The notes below the pieces were generated by a model. It was not told where the DNA came from. It searched no databases and saw only the letters and a program-made list of their open reading frames with translations. This document shows positions 1 to 9,448 of a stretch of DNA of 64,000 nt, piece after piece; the stretch's first letter is position 1; every line of letters starts with the position of its first letter. The stretch spans positions 52,217 to 116,216 of the forward strand of contig LT599020.1 in NCBI GenBank assembly GCA_900079685.1. Reading direction: 5' to 3'. The translations under genes and the position numbers were made by a program. Source of the stretch: an uncultured delta proteobacterium. Lineage in GTDB: Bacteria > Desulfobacterota > Desulfovibrionia > Desulfovibrionales > Desulfovibrionaceae.

Positions 1-30
1 TATTTAACGCACCTTAGCCGGACAGCATTG
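1..30 (-). mobile_element. Terminal 30 bp of an IS4-family element (copy 1, truncated by window edge)
   Basis: The first 30 bases are identical to the transposase-start end of the full IS4-family copies (11455-11484, and in reverse complement 56718-56747 apart from its outermost base). The element ends with the inverted repeat CAATGCTGTCCGG read inward. The rest of this copy lies left of the window. It abuts an open reading frame with no convincing start of its own, so this copy probably cut off the 5' part of that gene. Confidence 0.9.
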
Positions 31-56
31 ATCCACTGGCAACTATAGAAGGCGAT

Positions 57-1472
57 TTGGCAAAGAAATGGTTAGAAGATTGGGGTACTGAATTCGCAAA
101 TACTTTAGAACAAATTTATTCTTTAAGTTTAAGTGGAAAATTAAGTTCCGTTACAATGACTGCGATTGGGCAAATAGTTCGCAGACATGCTCGTTACTCA
201 AATGGAAAAATTAAAGAATTTGCAACACTAATACTTGAGCACATTGAGACTTCTGTACATACCCGAACTATAGCGGCCCTCATCAATGGCTGGAGCGTTG
301 TTTGGGAAATGAGCGACCACAAAGCCGCTGAAGCCGAATATGGCAAAAGAATAGATGCACTTATTGAACGGCTGTATTCAATTCATAAGACGGACAAAAA
401 ACTACTTGAGTATATAAAACAATCTCTTATTGAAATTAGCGCTGCGGAAATTCCCAGTAATGAATTCAGGCCGGACATGCTAATAGGAAGAATACAGGAC
501 AAGTCGAACACCTTTTCCTGGCTCCTGTTAAAAGATGCCTACGATGATACGTCTTCCCCCATTTATGACCATGCTGGGCAAGCCCTAGCGATCTTATTAA
601 GTAAAAAGCATAAAGACGCAGAGAATATGCGCAATGCTCTTAGCAATGATGAAGATCGCCTAAGGAAAGGCATCATAGCATCTGCTTATGCCCGATATTA
701 CCCTGAAAAGTATACTGATGAAGATATCTATTCATTATCGCAAGTCTTGAAAAGTAAAGTAAAAAATATACTAAGCAAAATTGAAAAAATTAAAGAGATT
801 GCTGACTATCATATTACTAAATTTTTAAGGTATGTAGCCCACAAATTTACCCAGATTACGATTGAATATTTTCATAGACGAGTGGAAAGTTCTTTGGCAG
901 GCGAAGATCCTTATTTCAGGGTGATAGACTTGGAACTTGATCGGGCGAAATCCCTTGAGCTTTATCAACACCCTGAAGCGCGAAAGTGGTTTTTTTATTC
1001 GTTGGATTGGGCAACAGGACTTATTGGTAAGGATTTTTTCAAGCATATCTTTGGAAAGATGATGCAGATTTTTTATTATCCTTTCCCCTATCCAATGACT
1101 CAAGACTTACTGCTATGGCTTGGTTCCGGGGACAAGAAGCGGTTTGCAGTCATTGCGTACCTATTACGTGTGCTTCCAGAAAACTTTGTTTTCGATAATC
1201 AAGATTTTGTACAAGCGATAATGCAGAAGGCGCAAGAATACGGAGAGAAAGAGGTCGAGCAAGCTAGTAGAGGATTATGCCAAACTCTCGAAAAGGTGAG
1301 CTGGATTGACGGAGAAGACTCCGGACAACAGCAGATTATTGAAAAAGCAAAGGCTATCGTTGAAGAAATTGGTTGTTTTTCCCCCGCTTCGGCTCTTTAT
1401 GCCAGCATAATAGAAAAGGCTGAACGCCTATTAGTCTGCCGCCAAGAATGGGATGAAGAAGATTTTGATTAA
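57..1472 (+). CDS. Hypothetical helical protein, probably N-terminally truncated by the IS4 copy
   Basis: The 471-residue product is not recognised. It is rich in alternating charged and leucine residues, has no signal peptide or membrane segment, and looks like an all-helical repeat-type protein. The only early start is TTG at 57 without a good ribosome binding site. The frame stays open leftward to base 18, inside the IS terminus, so the visible part is probably the C-terminal portion of a longer protein interrupted by IS insertion. Base composition is clearly more AT-rich than the sugar genes that follow, suggesting separate acquisition. Large helical proteins of this kind occur in accessory and defence loci, but nothing seen here proves such a role. 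Confidence 0.6.
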   Translation: MAKKWLEDWGTEFANTLEQIYSLSLSGKLSSVTMTAIGQIVRRHARYSNGKIKEFATLILEHIETSVHTRTIAALINGWSVVWEMSDHKAAEAEYGKRIDALIERLYSIHKTDKKLLEYIKQSLIEISAAEIPSNEFRPDMLIGRIQDKSNTFSWLLLKDAYDDTSSPIYDHAGQALAILLSKKHKDAENMRNALSNDEDRLRKGIIASAYARYYPEKYTDEDIYSLSQVLKSKVKNILSKIEKIKEIADYHITKFLRYVAHKFTQITIEYFHRRVESSLAGEDPYFRVIDLELDRAKSLELYQHPEARKWFFYSLDWATGLIGKDFFKHIFGKMMQIFYYPFPYPMTQDLLLWLGSGDKKRFAVIAYLLRVLPENFVFDNQDFVQAIMQKAQEYGEKEVEQASRGLCQTLEKVSWIDGEDSGQQQIIEKAKAIVEEIGCFSPASALYASIIEKAERLLVCRQEWDEEDFD

Positions 1473-1808
1473 AAATAAGTGGATACATAAACAATTGGCA
1501 GCGAGAGCGCTGGCGAATTTCCGTTTGGAATCGGGGGAGGTTGTACAAGCGCGGCAGGATCAAAGACAGCTTCGGCCCGTCGTGGACAGCCTGGAAAATG
1601 GGCTTGGCATTGATATCAGCATCCTGAGCATTAGTTGACGGGAATGCAAATAGTTTATTGCCATTGCGGGGAAGAAAGATTAGTTTCCCCAAAGGATTTT
1701 TATGTCGCTATCTGATAGGGCAGTCAGAAAAAATGTGGGTAACTTTACGGGTAACTCAATCTCTTTGTTCTTCGACAATCAAATAAAATTGCATAGTTGC
1801 CTTGTAAC

Positions 1809-1830
1809 TTCAAGTCCTGTACTGCCACCA
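1809..1830 (+). other. tRNA 3'-end-like fragment (possible attachment core)
   Basis: The 22 bases include TTCAAGTC, which fits the T-loop consensus TTCRANYC, and end in CCACCA. The preceding bases do not form the matching T-stem and no tRNA body lies upstream. The distance from T54 to the CCA end is one base short of standard. It could be the short 3' tRNA copy left at one junction of a tRNA-integrated element, or a chance match. Confidence 0.3.
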
Positions 1831-1838
1831 TAAATTTC

Positions 1839-1873
1839 AAGGGGTTACGATGGAGAGCGTCGTAGCCCCTTTG
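1839..1873 (+). terminator. Hairpin of Rho-independent terminator type
   Basis: Arms 1839-1850 and 1860-1871 pair over 12 bases with one G-U wobble around a 9-base loop, and three Ts follow the stem start of the tail. The tail is weak (TTT then G). It lies just after the tRNA-like fragment, as terminators often do after tRNA genes. Confidence 0.5.
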
Positions 1874-1876
1874 TGC

Positions 1877-1899
1877 TTCCCCACACCATTCCCCACACG
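1877..1899 (+). repeat. 23-bp direct repeat, left copy (two CCCCACAC boxes)
   Basis: The 23 bases consist of two TTCCCCACAC-type boxes in tandem and recur exactly at 62288-62310 in the same orientation. Such paired boxes resemble arm-type binding sites of tyrosine integrases, and a tyrosine integrase gene lies at 55018-56229. The assignment as an integration-related site is inferred. Confidence 0.6.
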
Positions 1900-2040
1900 G
1901 ATGGCAAAGGACAGTCGCCCTCAAAGCATAAAAACTATCCGCCGAATATAACGCCAGGCGGTTTTACATCGCGTTAGAGGCATGATAGTGACAAGACGTT
2001 TAGAACGTACCAGACAGTGGACGAGCAGGGGACTTGGAGC

Positions 2041-3246
2041 ATGAAAAAAGCTTTGATCACGGGCATCACCGGGCAGGACGGCGCGTATCTTGCCCGGTTT
2101 CTGTTAGACAAAGGCTATGAGGTCCACGGCATCAAGCGCCGTTCCTCCCTGTTCAACACCCAGCGCGTGGACGGCATCTACCAGGGCGTGCACGTCAAGG
2201 ATAAGCGCTTCTTCCTGCACTACGGCGACCTGACCGACAGCACCAACATCATCCGCCTGGTCCAGAAAATCCAGCCCGACGAAATTTACAACCTCGGCGC
2301 GCAGAGCCACGTGCAGGTTTCCTTTGAAGCGCCGGAATACACCGCCGACGTTGACGCTCTCGGCACCCTGCGGGTGCTGGAAGCCGTCCGCCTCCTGGGG
2401 CTGGAAAAGAAAACCCGCGTCTACCAAGCGTCCACCTCCGAGTTGTACGGTCTTGTCCAGGAAGTGCCGCAGAAGGAAACCACGCCGTTTTATCCCCGCT
2501 CTCCCTACGCCTGCGCCAAACTGTACGGCTATTGGATAACTGTTAATTATCGTGAAGCCTATAACATGTATGCCTGCAACGGCATCCTCTTCAACCACGA
2601 ATCGCCCATGCGCGGCGAAACCTTCGTTACCCGCAAGGTCACGCGCGCGCTGCCGCGCATCGTGCTCGGCATGGACGACTGCCTGTACATGGGCAACGTC
2701 AACGCCCTGCGCGACTGGGGCCACGCCCGCGACTACGTGCGCATGATGTGGCTGATGCTCCAGCAGGACAAGCCCGAGGACTTCGTTATCGCCACGGGTG
2801 AGCAGCATTCCGTGCGGGAGTTCATCGAAGAGACCGCCAAGAACCTCGGCCTGACCCTGGGCTGGGAAGGGCAGGGCGTTAACGAAGTCGGCAAGGTGGC
2901 GTCCTTTGACAAAAGCGTGCTGGTTGCCTTGTTGCGACAGCAAATGCAAGGCGAGGCGTCCGCCACTAAAGACGCTTTCATTGAAGAGACGCTGAAGACC
3001 ATCGTTTCTAACCCACTCCTGAAACCGGGTAGCGTGATCGTACGCATCGACCCGCGCTATTTCCGCCCCACGGAAGTGGAAACCCTGCTTGGCGATGCCG
3101 CCAAAGCCAAAGCCAAGCTCGGCTGGGAGCCGGAAGTCCGGTTCGCGGAACTGGTCAAGGAAATGGTGGAGGAAGATTTCGCCGCCGCCCAGCGGGACAG
3201 CCTGTGCTTGCAGGCCGGCTTCGACGTGCACGAGGTGCGGGAATGA
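2041..3246 (+). CDS. gmd: GDP-mannose 4,6-dehydratase
   Basis: This enzyme dehydrates GDP-D-mannose (or, in some loci, GDP-manno-heptose) to the 4-keto-6-deoxy sugar with bound NADP. The N-terminal Rossmann motif TGITGQDG, the catalytic segment TSELYG and the YACAK motif are all present, as is the family-typical [16 protein letters not shown] near the C-terminus. ATG 2041 is chosen because the family begins [11 protein letters not shown] 2017 adds an untypical leader. At 401 residues it is about 30 longer than E. coli Gmd. The extra residues form an insertion between the GVNEVGKV segment and the DPRYFRP motif. Its stop overlaps the start of the fcl gene, which takes the next step. Confidence 0.95.
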   Translation: MKKALITGITGQDGAYLARFLLDKGYEVHGIKRRSSLFNTQRVDGIYQGVHVKDKRFFLHYGDLTDSTNIIRLVQKIQPDEIYNLGAQSHVQVSFEAPEYTADVDALGTLRVLEAVRLLGLEKKTRVYQASTSELYGLVQEVPQKETTPFYPRSPYACAKLYGYWITVNYREAYNMYACNGILFNHESPMRGETFVTRKVTRALPRIVLGMDDCLYMGNVNALRDWGHARDYVRMMWLMLQQDKPEDFVIATGEQHSVREFIEETAKNLGLTLGWEGQGVNEVGKVASFDKSVLVALLRQQMQGEASATKDAFIEETLKTIVSNPLLKPGSVIVRIDPRYFRPTEVETLLGDAAKAKAKLGWEPEVRFAELVKEMVEEDFAAAQRDSLCLQAGFDVHEVRE

Positions 3247-4202
3247 ACGTCAAGAAAGCGCCGCCCATGCAGCCGGATAGTAAGATCTATGTGGCGGGTC
3301 ATCGAGGACTTGCAGGCAGTGCTATTGTCCGGGCTCTGCAGGCGCAAGGATTCCATAATCTAGTTTTACGGATGCACGCCGAACTGGACTTGTGCGACCA
3401 GCAGGCGACAAACGCTTTTTTTGCCTCGGAAAAGCCGGAATATGTCTTCCTCGCGGCAGCCAAAGTCGGCGGCATCCACGCCAACGACACTTACCCGGCG
3501 GAGTTCATCCGCGACAATCTGCTTATTCAGACCAACGTCATCGACGCCGCTTATCACAACGGCTGTAAAAAGCTGCTGTTTCTCGGGTCGTCCTGTATCT
3601 ATCCTAGAGACTGCCCACAGCCCATCAAGGAGGAATATCTCCTGACCGGCCCCCTGGAGCCGACCAACGAGTGGTACGCGATCGCCAAGATCGCAGGCAT
3701 CAAGATGTGTCAGGCATACCGCAAGCAGTATGGTTTTGACGCAATATCCGCCATGCCGACGAATCTGTATGGGCCGGGAGACAATTTTCATCCGGAGAAC
3801 AGCCACGTGCTGCCGGCGCTAATCCGGCGGTTCCATGAGGCGAAGGTGGCGGGCGCGTCGGAAGTGACTATATGGGGGACAGGGACGCCGAGGCGGGAGT
3901 TTTTGTATGTGGATGATTTGGCGGAAGCTCTTGTATTTTTGATGCAAAATTATTCCGATGCAGAACACATGAATGTGGGATGTTGCGAGGATTTGACCAT
4001 TATGGAACTGGCGGAACTGGTGGCTGAAGCGGTCGGTTATACGGGCGAAATCCAGACAGATCCTTCCCAGCCAGATGGTACTCCTAGGAAGCTTCTTGAC
4101 GTAGCGAAGCTCCGTAACCTTGGCTGGACAGCCAAAACGGGCATAAGGGAAGGATTGTATTCAGTCTGTAGGTGGTATGTTGCACAGGTTTGCCGAAAGT
4201 AG
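3243..4202 (+). CDS. fcl: GDP-L-fucose synthase (GDP-4-keto-6-deoxymannose 3,5-epimerase/4-reductase)
   Basis: The 319-residue SDR protein converts the Gmd product to GDP-L-fucose. It shows [16 protein letters not shown] near residue 15, the catalytic serine-cysteine region [14 protein letters not shown] and the YAIAKIAG tyrosine-lysine pair, all typical of Fcl/WcaG. The ATGA overlap with gmd (3243-3246) decides the start and indicates translational coupling. A GT11-type fucosyltransferase at 43471 would use its product. If the dehydratase acts on GDP-heptose, this enzyme could instead make a 6-deoxy-heptose. Confidence 0.93.
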   Translation: MNVKKAPPMQPDSKIYVAGHRGLAGSAIVRALQAQGFHNLVLRMHAELDLCDQQATNAFFASEKPEYVFLAAAKVGGIHANDTYPAEFIRDNLLIQTNVIDAAYHNGCKKLLFLGSSCIYPRDCPQPIKEEYLLTGPLEPTNEWYAIAKIAGIKMCQAYRKQYGFDAISAMPTNLYGPGDNFHPENSHVLPALIRRFHEAKVAGASEVTIWGTGTPRREFLYVDDLAEALVFLMQNYSDAEHMNVGCCEDLTIMELAELVAEAVGYTGEIQTDPSQPDGTPRKLLDVAKLRNLGWTAKTGIREGLYSVCRWYVAQVCRK

Positions 4203-4204
4203 CA

Positions 4205-5041
4205 ATGGATATTATGGAAACAGTATCAGTAAAAATTATTGTGCCGAAGTCAAGGTGGTGGAAGCCCGATTTTGAGGGCCTTGCAAAGTCGGGTGAGCTT
4301 TTTCTGATGTTGGTCAGGCGACAGTTTCTTGCCCGATATCAGCAGTCGGTGCTCGGTATCGCCTGGGCCGTGCTGAACCCATTGGCGCAACTGTTTATTT
4401 TTTGGTTGCTGTTCGGTCTCATTCTGAAAGTTCCCAGCAATAACTATCCGTATGTACCCTTTGCGTTCGCGGGCGTGGTGCTCTGGAGCATATTTTCCAG
4501 CGCGACTCTCAGCGTATCCTCATCGCTGCAAGAGCAGATGAGTATTGTTTCCAAGGTGTACTTCCCTCGGATAATACTTCCCTTTGTGAACCTGTGCCGG
4601 GCAGGTATTGATGCCTTGATTGGCCTCTTGCTGTTGTTTATCGTAAATGCTTGCTACGGCTTTTTGCCCGGCTGGCGGTTGCTGTTTATTCCCTTTCTGC
4701 TTTTTGCCGCCCTGTTGTGCGGCCTTGCCTTGGGGCTCATTCTTGCGGGCCCCATTGTGCGCTTCCGCGATCTTTCTGTTCCGCTCACGTATACGCTGCA
4801 GTTGATGATGTATATCACGCCGGTGATGTACCCGATTTCCATTGTGCCTTCCTCCCTCACCTGGGTTATCATGCTGAATCCCATGTACTGGGTTATCGAG
4901 TGGGGCCGGTGGATTTTTCTGGGACAGGCGGTCGTTTTTTCATCATACTTATGGGTCTCCGCCTTTTTTGTAGTGTGCGCTTTGGTTAGTGGCTGGTTTA
5001 TTTTTTCAATGACAGAAAGATTCATCGTTGATGTGCAGTAA
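4205..5041 (+). CDS. wzm: O-polysaccharide ABC transporter permease (Wzm-like)
   Basis: The 278-residue inner-membrane protein has about six hydrophobic segments and the ABC-2 permease entry motif RRQFLARYQQSVLGIAWAVL after a short cytoplasmic N-terminus. With the ATPase encoded 23 bases downstream it would export the completed polysaccharide on its lipid carrier across the inner membrane. ATG 4205 follows the fcl stop by two bases; a second ATG at 4214 is also possible. No Wzx/Wzy pair is seen in the window, which supports the ABC-dependent route. Confidence 0.9.
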   Translation: MDIMETVSVKIIVPKSRWWKPDFEGLAKSGELFLMLVRRQFLARYQQSVLGIAWAVLNPLAQLFIFWLLFGLILKVPSNNYPYVPFAFAGVVLWSIFSSATLSVSSSLQEQMSIVSKVYFPRIILPFVNLCRAGIDALIGLLLLFIVNACYGFLPGWRLLFIPFLLFAALLCGLALGLILAGPIVRFRDLSVPLTYTLQLMMYITPVMYPISIVPSSLTWVIMLNPMYWVIEWGRWIFLGQAVVFSSYLWVSAFFVVCALVSGWFIFSMTERFIVDVQ

Positions 5042-5064
5042 TTGCATGTATCCAGGATCCAATA

Positions 5065-6330
5065 ATGCACGACACTGAAATTGCGATAACAGTCGAGGGA
5101 TTGGGCAAGCGGTACTACACTCCCCAGCGGAACAAATGCAAACGTAACCGCGTGCTTAGTCACTTGCGCAACATGGGGATTGTAAAAGGCGCACAAGAAG
5201 AAGACTATTTTTGGGCATTACGCGATGTCTCCTTCGAGGTGCCTCGTGGTCAAATCCTTGGCATAATGGGGAAAAATGGATCGGGTAAAAGTACGCTGCT
5301 CAAGCTTCTGACGGGCGTGACGCCTCCGACAACCGGACGGGCTGTGTTGAAGGGGCGTATCGGTTCGTTGCTGGAGGTCGGTACGGGGTTTCATCCGGAT
5401 ATGTCCGGCAGGGAAAATGTTTTTATGAGTGGTACCCTGTTGGGTATTCCCAAGGCTGAAATCCGGGCAAAGTTCGATGAGTTAGTGGCTTTTGCGGGTA
5501 TAGAGGAATTCATTGACATGCCGGTCAAGCGTTACTCCTCCGGCATGTATGTGCGCCTTGCCTACGCGGTGGCAAGCATGCTCCAGTCTGACATATTGAT
5601 CCTTGACGAGGTGCTCGCGGTTGGCGACAGCGCCTTTCAGGACAAGGCTCGCAAGAACATGAAGGAGATTGTCTCTTCCGGGCGGACGATTTTGTTTGTC
5701 AGCCATAACGCGCGCTTGCTGAGCCAGATATGCACCAAGGGAATTATTCTTGATCGAGGTGAGGTGACGCATGCGGGACACATTGCGGAGATACTTCCGA
5801 TTTATTTGCGTAAAATTCTAAACATCGATGATGTATCTGCGGGAGACTGCACGGAAGCTTACATTGGCGACATGCCGCGTTTTGAACATGCAGAGCGCAA
5901 TATTTTGAAAAAAATTTGGTTGATTAATGGGAATGGAAACCCGTGCTCGACGTTCAAAACAGGCGCTCCGTTTGGTGTACGGATTCAATATGAGGGAGCG
6001 GATATGCCGTTTCCTGCTTTTGAACTTTTTATCGCCAACGAATTTGGCGAACGCGTTACAACAATAAGCAGCACTCATGTGAAGGAGCCTCTGTTAATTC
6101 CTGAAAATGGTGTGATTCAATGTTTTGTTGACGATTTAAGATTGGGCGAAGGTATGTACAATTTGGGTCTGGATATTGCGAATTGCTCCGGAACGGCTGC
6201 GACGTATACAAGTTTTGATTCCGTGATGGCTCTAAAGTTTAAAGTCCATCTTAATGGATATGTTACGGGGATGGGAGTCACGTCCACACAAGGTGCTGTC
6301 CATAAAAGCCGCTGGGAAGTGATTGCCTGA
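5065..6330 (+). CDS. wzt: O-polysaccharide ABC transporter ATP-binding protein with C-terminal Wzt-type domain
   Basis: The 421-residue ATPase has Walker [11 protein letters not shown] (about residue 70), the family signature [14 protein letters not shown], Walker [13 protein letters not shown] and the switch histidine in FVSHNARLL. Residues from about 270 on form an extra domain resembling the Wzt carbohydrate-binding domain, which in characterised systems recognises the modified non-reducing end of the glycan. The methyltransferases in this locus could supply such an end cap, but that is inferred. It partners the permease encoded immediately upstream. Confidence 0.92.
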   Translation: MHDTEIAITVEGLGKRYYTPQRNKCKRNRVLSHLRNMGIVKGAQEEDYFWALRDVSFEVPRGQILGIMGKNGSGKSTLLKLLTGVTPPTTGRAVLKGRIGSLLEVGTGFHPDMSGRENVFMSGTLLGIPKAEIRAKFDELVAFAGIEEFIDMPVKRYSSGMYVRLAYAVASMLQSDILILDEVLAVGDSAFQDKARKNMKEIVSSGRTILFVSHNARLLSQICTKGIILDRGEVTHAGHIAEILPIYLRKILNIDDVSAGDCTEAYIGDMPRFEHAERNILKKIWLINGNGNPCSTFKTGAPFGVRIQYEGADMPFPAFELFIANEFGERVTTISSTHVKEPLLIPENGVIQCFVDDLRLGEGMYNLGLDIANCSGTAATYTSFDSVMALKFKVHLNGYVTGMGVTSTQGAVHKSRWEVIA

Positions 6331-6348
6331 CAATCGCAACAAGGATTC

Positions 6349-8673
6349 GTGGTGAAGATACTCCCTTTTTCGGAAATTGATCCTTCAGATTGGGATGCGC
6401 TCGTTGCATCCTCGCCTGACGGCTTTTTGTGGGCGACAGCGGCCTGGAGAGAGGTCGTCCTCGGCGTTGAGCGATGGGGGCTTGTTGACCACAGCTTCGG
6501 CATTTATGACGGAGGGCGGCTGGTCGCTGTTACGCCGCTGCAATATATCCCTGCAATCCAACAGCTCGCTTCGGGCGGCTGGAGTCTTTCCGGCCCGGTT
6601 GTCATAGCCGGAGCCGAGAGCAAGTATCGCCGAAAAATCATCCAATACGCTATGATGCATATTGAAGGCCTTGCACACGATTTAGGCGCTTCAAGCATTT
6701 CATTCGGCGCTCCCGCCATGAACGAAACGTCTCTCAAAGCCCCTTGGGGGGTCAACCCCTGGCTGGAATATGGCTTTGATGACTGTTCAGGAACTACCAG
6801 AATTGTGGACTTGGCGCCGGATGAAGATGTTTTATGGAAGAACGTATCCTCTACAGCCAAACATGCCATACGAAAAGCGCGGGAAGAAGGCCTTAGTGTT
6901 TCCCGTGAGCGTTGGGCTGATATGCTTGATGCCTATTATGCCGCCCATGTCGAGACATATACCAGGACGGGAGTGCCTCCGCACCCAAGGGCGTATTTCG
7001 AGAATATCGCGATTTACAGCGCACCTGCGGGAACTAGCGTCCTTTGGGTGTGCCGGGATATGGAGGGAAAGGCGGTAGCATTTCATAACAGCGCGCTTTT
7101 TAAGGAAGCCGGAATGTATCATACAGGCTGTTCCATCGGGACGGCCTCGCGAAGCGGAGCTGGGTATCTGCTTTTTTGGGAAGCCTTGCGGGGTGTCAAG
7201 CAATTAGGGTGCCGCTGGTATGAATGTGGTGAAACCTTCCCCGCGAAACGAGCTGCGCATGCGGAAAAGGATAAAACCTTTGGCTTGACGGTATTCAAAA
7301 GCAAGTTCGGCGGCGAGGATCATCGAGTTTTTAAATGTATACGTCATTTGGAGCATAACATAGAGAAGAGAGTTGCAGAGCCTTTGAAGAGAGAATTACT
7401 GAAGAACTTTATGCGGTCGGGAAAGCAGTTGGTTCGCGCAATCCTTGGACGCGACGCCACGGAAAGGCTTGCCGGATGGTTGTGGGGGGGATACCGTTTC
7501 GTGCAATGGGCCAAGCGGCCGCGCCGGACGAGCTTTATTCGCCCGTACTGGGGAGGCAGGGAGCTGGCTGCGCTGTGTACTCCGTCGGCGTACAACCGCG
7601 CTCTCGACAGATGCAGAGCTGTTCTGCGCCGGGATCTGGCCCTTGAAACCGGCGATGATGTTGTTTTGACCAGCAGCGGAAGAACTGCCTTGGAAGTGTG
7701 CCTGCGGGGACTCGCGCAAAAGTATCCCGGCCGCCGGGTCGTCGTTATCCCAAGTTACAGCTGTAAAGGCGTTCTAGACCCAGTGGAACGGGCCGGGTTG
7801 ATCCCTTTGTATGTGGACAGCACCAGTGCTCTCAATCCAGACCAGGGCGTTGTGCGCGAAGTACTGGATGAAACCGTGCTGGCCTGCGTCTATCCGCATT
7901 TGTGTGGTAATGTGGATGAGGTTTCGCAATTGCGCGGCTTGGCACAAGAACACGGTATAGCTTGGATAGATGATTACTGCCAGGGGTACGCGCCTGGCCT
8001 GGACATCGCCCATAACGGATTTGCTGTCTTTTCTTTCGGGATGGGGAAAAACCTGATGGCGACCGCCGGGGGAGCTCTGGTCGCGCGTGGGGTAAAAAAC
8101 AACAACGACATCAGCCATGTCTTGTCTACCGAAACAAGTAAGCACGCGGGCGTCCGGCTTTTGGTTATTCTCCTGCGGCACTTTTTGCGGTTTTCCGTGC
8201 CTGATCGTTTTCTTGGGAAGCCAAGGGCATTGGGGGCGCAATATGAATATAAAGGAATGTCGAAGCTGGATGCCGTTCTTTTGAACGTACAACTGGCTAA
8301 GGCTCCGGAGATTATCCGGGTGCGGCGGGAGAACGGCCAAAATCTGCTGGAGGTTATGCCTTCCGATGTTCCAGGAGGCATAACGGCCCCCAGGCATTTG
8401 TTCACCAAGTTTCCCCTGGTATGTAAGGATGATACGGAAGTAGAGCGTTTATGTGCGGTTTTCTGGAAGTATAATATTGAATTGGAGAATATGTATATTC
8501 CACTGCATATGCGTTTTGATAGATTTTGCGTTTCAGAGTATTGCCCCCCCTGTTGTGAAAAACTTAAAGGGCACGTATTTAATGTTCCTGTTCGGCCCAA
8601 TATGAGCAATCGGGAAAAGATTCGTGTCCGCAGGGCGCTTTCTGAGTTTTTTGGGGAAAGAGATAATGGCTGA
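6349..8673 (+). CDS. Fusion protein: FemAB/GNAT-like acyltransferase plus DegT-type PLP aminotransferase domain
   Basis: The 774-residue protein joins two enzymes. Residues 1-350 resemble FemAB-like (Acetyltransf_6) proteins, with the family-like YHTGCSIG and GAGYLLFWEALRGVKQLG segments. Residues about 385-774 resemble DegT/DnrJ/EryC1 sugar aminotransferases, with SSGRTALEVCLRGL, a DDYCQG segment and the likely PLP-binding lysine in FSFGMGKNLMATAGG. An obvious role is making an amino sugar and acylating or aminoacylating it, but substrates are unknown. The start is the GTG pair at 6349/6352 after AAGGA. The stop overlaps the next gene. This domain pairing is unusual. Confidence 0.82.
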   Translation: MVKILPFSEIDPSDWDALVASSPDGFLWATAAWREVVLGVERWGLVDHSFGIYDGGRLVAVTPLQYIPAIQQLASGGWSLSGPVVIAGAESKYRRKIIQYAMMHIEGLAHDLGASSISFGAPAMNETSLKAPWGVNPWLEYGFDDCSGTTRIVDLAPDEDVLWKNVSSTAKHAIRKAREEGLSVSRERWADMLDAYYAAHVETYTRTGVPPHPRAYFENIAIYSAPAGTSVLWVCRDMEGKAVAFHNSALFKEAGMYHTGCSIGTASRSGAGYLLFWEALRGVKQLGCRWYECGETFPAKRAAHAEKDKTFGLTVFKSKFGGEDHRVFKCIRHLEHNIEKRVAEPLKRELLKNFMRSGKQLVRAILGRDATERLAGWLWGGYRFVQWAKRPRRTSFIRPYWGGRELAALCTPSAYNRALDRCRAVLRRDLALETGDDVVLTSSGRTALEVCLRGLAQKYPGRRVVVIPSYSCKGVLDPVERAGLIPLYVDSTSALNPDQGVVREVLDETVLACVYPHLCGNVDEVSQLRGLAQEHGIAWIDDYCQGYAPGLDIAHNGFAVFSFGMGKNLMATAGGALVARGVKNNNDISHVLSTETSKHAGVRLLVILLRHFLRFSVPDRFLGKPRALGAQYEYKGMSKLDAVLLNVQLAKAPEIIRVRRENGQNLLEVMPSDVPGGITAPRHLFTKFPLVCKDDTEVERLCAVFWKYNIELENMYIPLHMRFDRFCVSEYCPPCCEKLKGHVFNVPVRPNMSNREKIRVRRALSEFFGERDNG

Positions 8674-9448
8674 ATCTCCCTACAAAAACTCATCATTGTA
8701 TGATGCCAGGACGATCTCCGTTCCCGCGGAGGCGATCGCCGATGGGCCGTCGTACATGGACAGGCTTTTATATGACCGGGTCTCTGCCGTGAGAAAATAT
8801 CGGGTGCATGGAGGGACTGTTGTCGACATAGGCTGCGCCACTGGTGAAGCTCTAAGGGTTTTTGATGGGTTTGCAGTAAAAATAGGGGTGGACTTCAGCC
8901 AGCGATACCTTGTCGAGGCTTCACAAAGAAACAAGGCGAAAGGATCGACAGGATATTTTGTCACTGGTGATGTAACAGCGTTACCGCTTGCCGACCAAAT
9001 ATGTGATGTCGTTTATTCATTTTCCACGTTATACTATATAACAGACGTGTTGGGAACGTATAGGAACATCTTCCGCATTCTCCGCCCAGGTGGAGTGGCG
9101 GTGCTTGATGTTGGCAATATCCAATCCCTGAATGCCATTTGTTGTCGTCGCTACAAGATAGATGACGGGTACGCGGCTTTGGAATGCCCCAGGATTAATG
9201 ATACGTTGTCGGCCCTCCTGGAGAGCGGGTTTGAAATACTTGAGCATCGCTCGTTTCAACTCTTGCCGCTTTGGGCCGCCAAGCCTCGGTTGTTGTGGCC
9301 CTTGTTGCACCCTAAATGGAACAGTCTGATGAAAATAAGAATAATGGGTAAAATGATTGATGAATGGATAAGCTCTTTACCCGGATTGAAGAGGTTTGCT
9401 TTTAGGCATCTTGTGGTATGTCGTAGGCCGAAGCCTTTTGGGGGATGA
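8666..9448 (+). CDS. SAM-dependent methyltransferase, class I
   Basis: The 260-residue protein has the class I SAM-binding motif VVDIGCATGEALRVFDG at about residue 50 and a RILRPGGVAVLDVGN segment, typical of Methyltransf_11 enzymes. ATG 8666 overlaps the stop of the fusion gene and has GGGGAAAGAG upstream. It probably methylates a sugar hydroxyl or an end group of the glycan; the acceptor cannot be told. It overlaps the acyltransferase gene by four bases. Confidence 0.85.
   Translation: MAESPYKNSSLYDARTISVPAEAIADGPSYMDRLLYDRVSAVRKYRVHGGTVVDIGCATGEALRVFDGFAVKIGVDFSQRYLVEASQRNKAKGSTGYFVTGDVTALPLADQICDVVYSFSTLYYITDVLGTYRNIFRILRPGGVAVLDVGNIQSLNAICCRRYKIDDGYAALECPRINDTLSALLESGFEILEHRSFQLLPLWAAKPRLLWPLLHPKWNSLMKIRIMGKMIDEWISSLPGLKRFAFRHLVVCRRPKPFGG

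Larger units (their letters stand above)
1473..2040. other. Intergenic region with integration-site-like signals
   Basis: No convincing gene is seen in these 568 bases. Short frames at 1453-1638 (+) and 1354-1692 (-) overlap each other and the upstream gene and lack family features. The segment holds a tRNA-3'-end-like stretch, a hairpin of terminator type and a repeated CCCCACAC pair, listed separately. The promoter of the downstream sugar operon may lie between 1900 and 2040, but no clear -35/-10 pair is visible. Confidence 0.5.

Noticed and set aside
1354-1692. 112-residue minus-strand frame and a 61-residue plus-strand frame near the end of the first gene
   Set aside because: They overlap each other and the real gene, have no ribosome site and no recognisable motif.
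2104-3231. 375-residue open frame antisense to gmd
   Set aside because: It is the mirror of a GC-rich real gene; the product has no family features and the plus-strand gene is certain.
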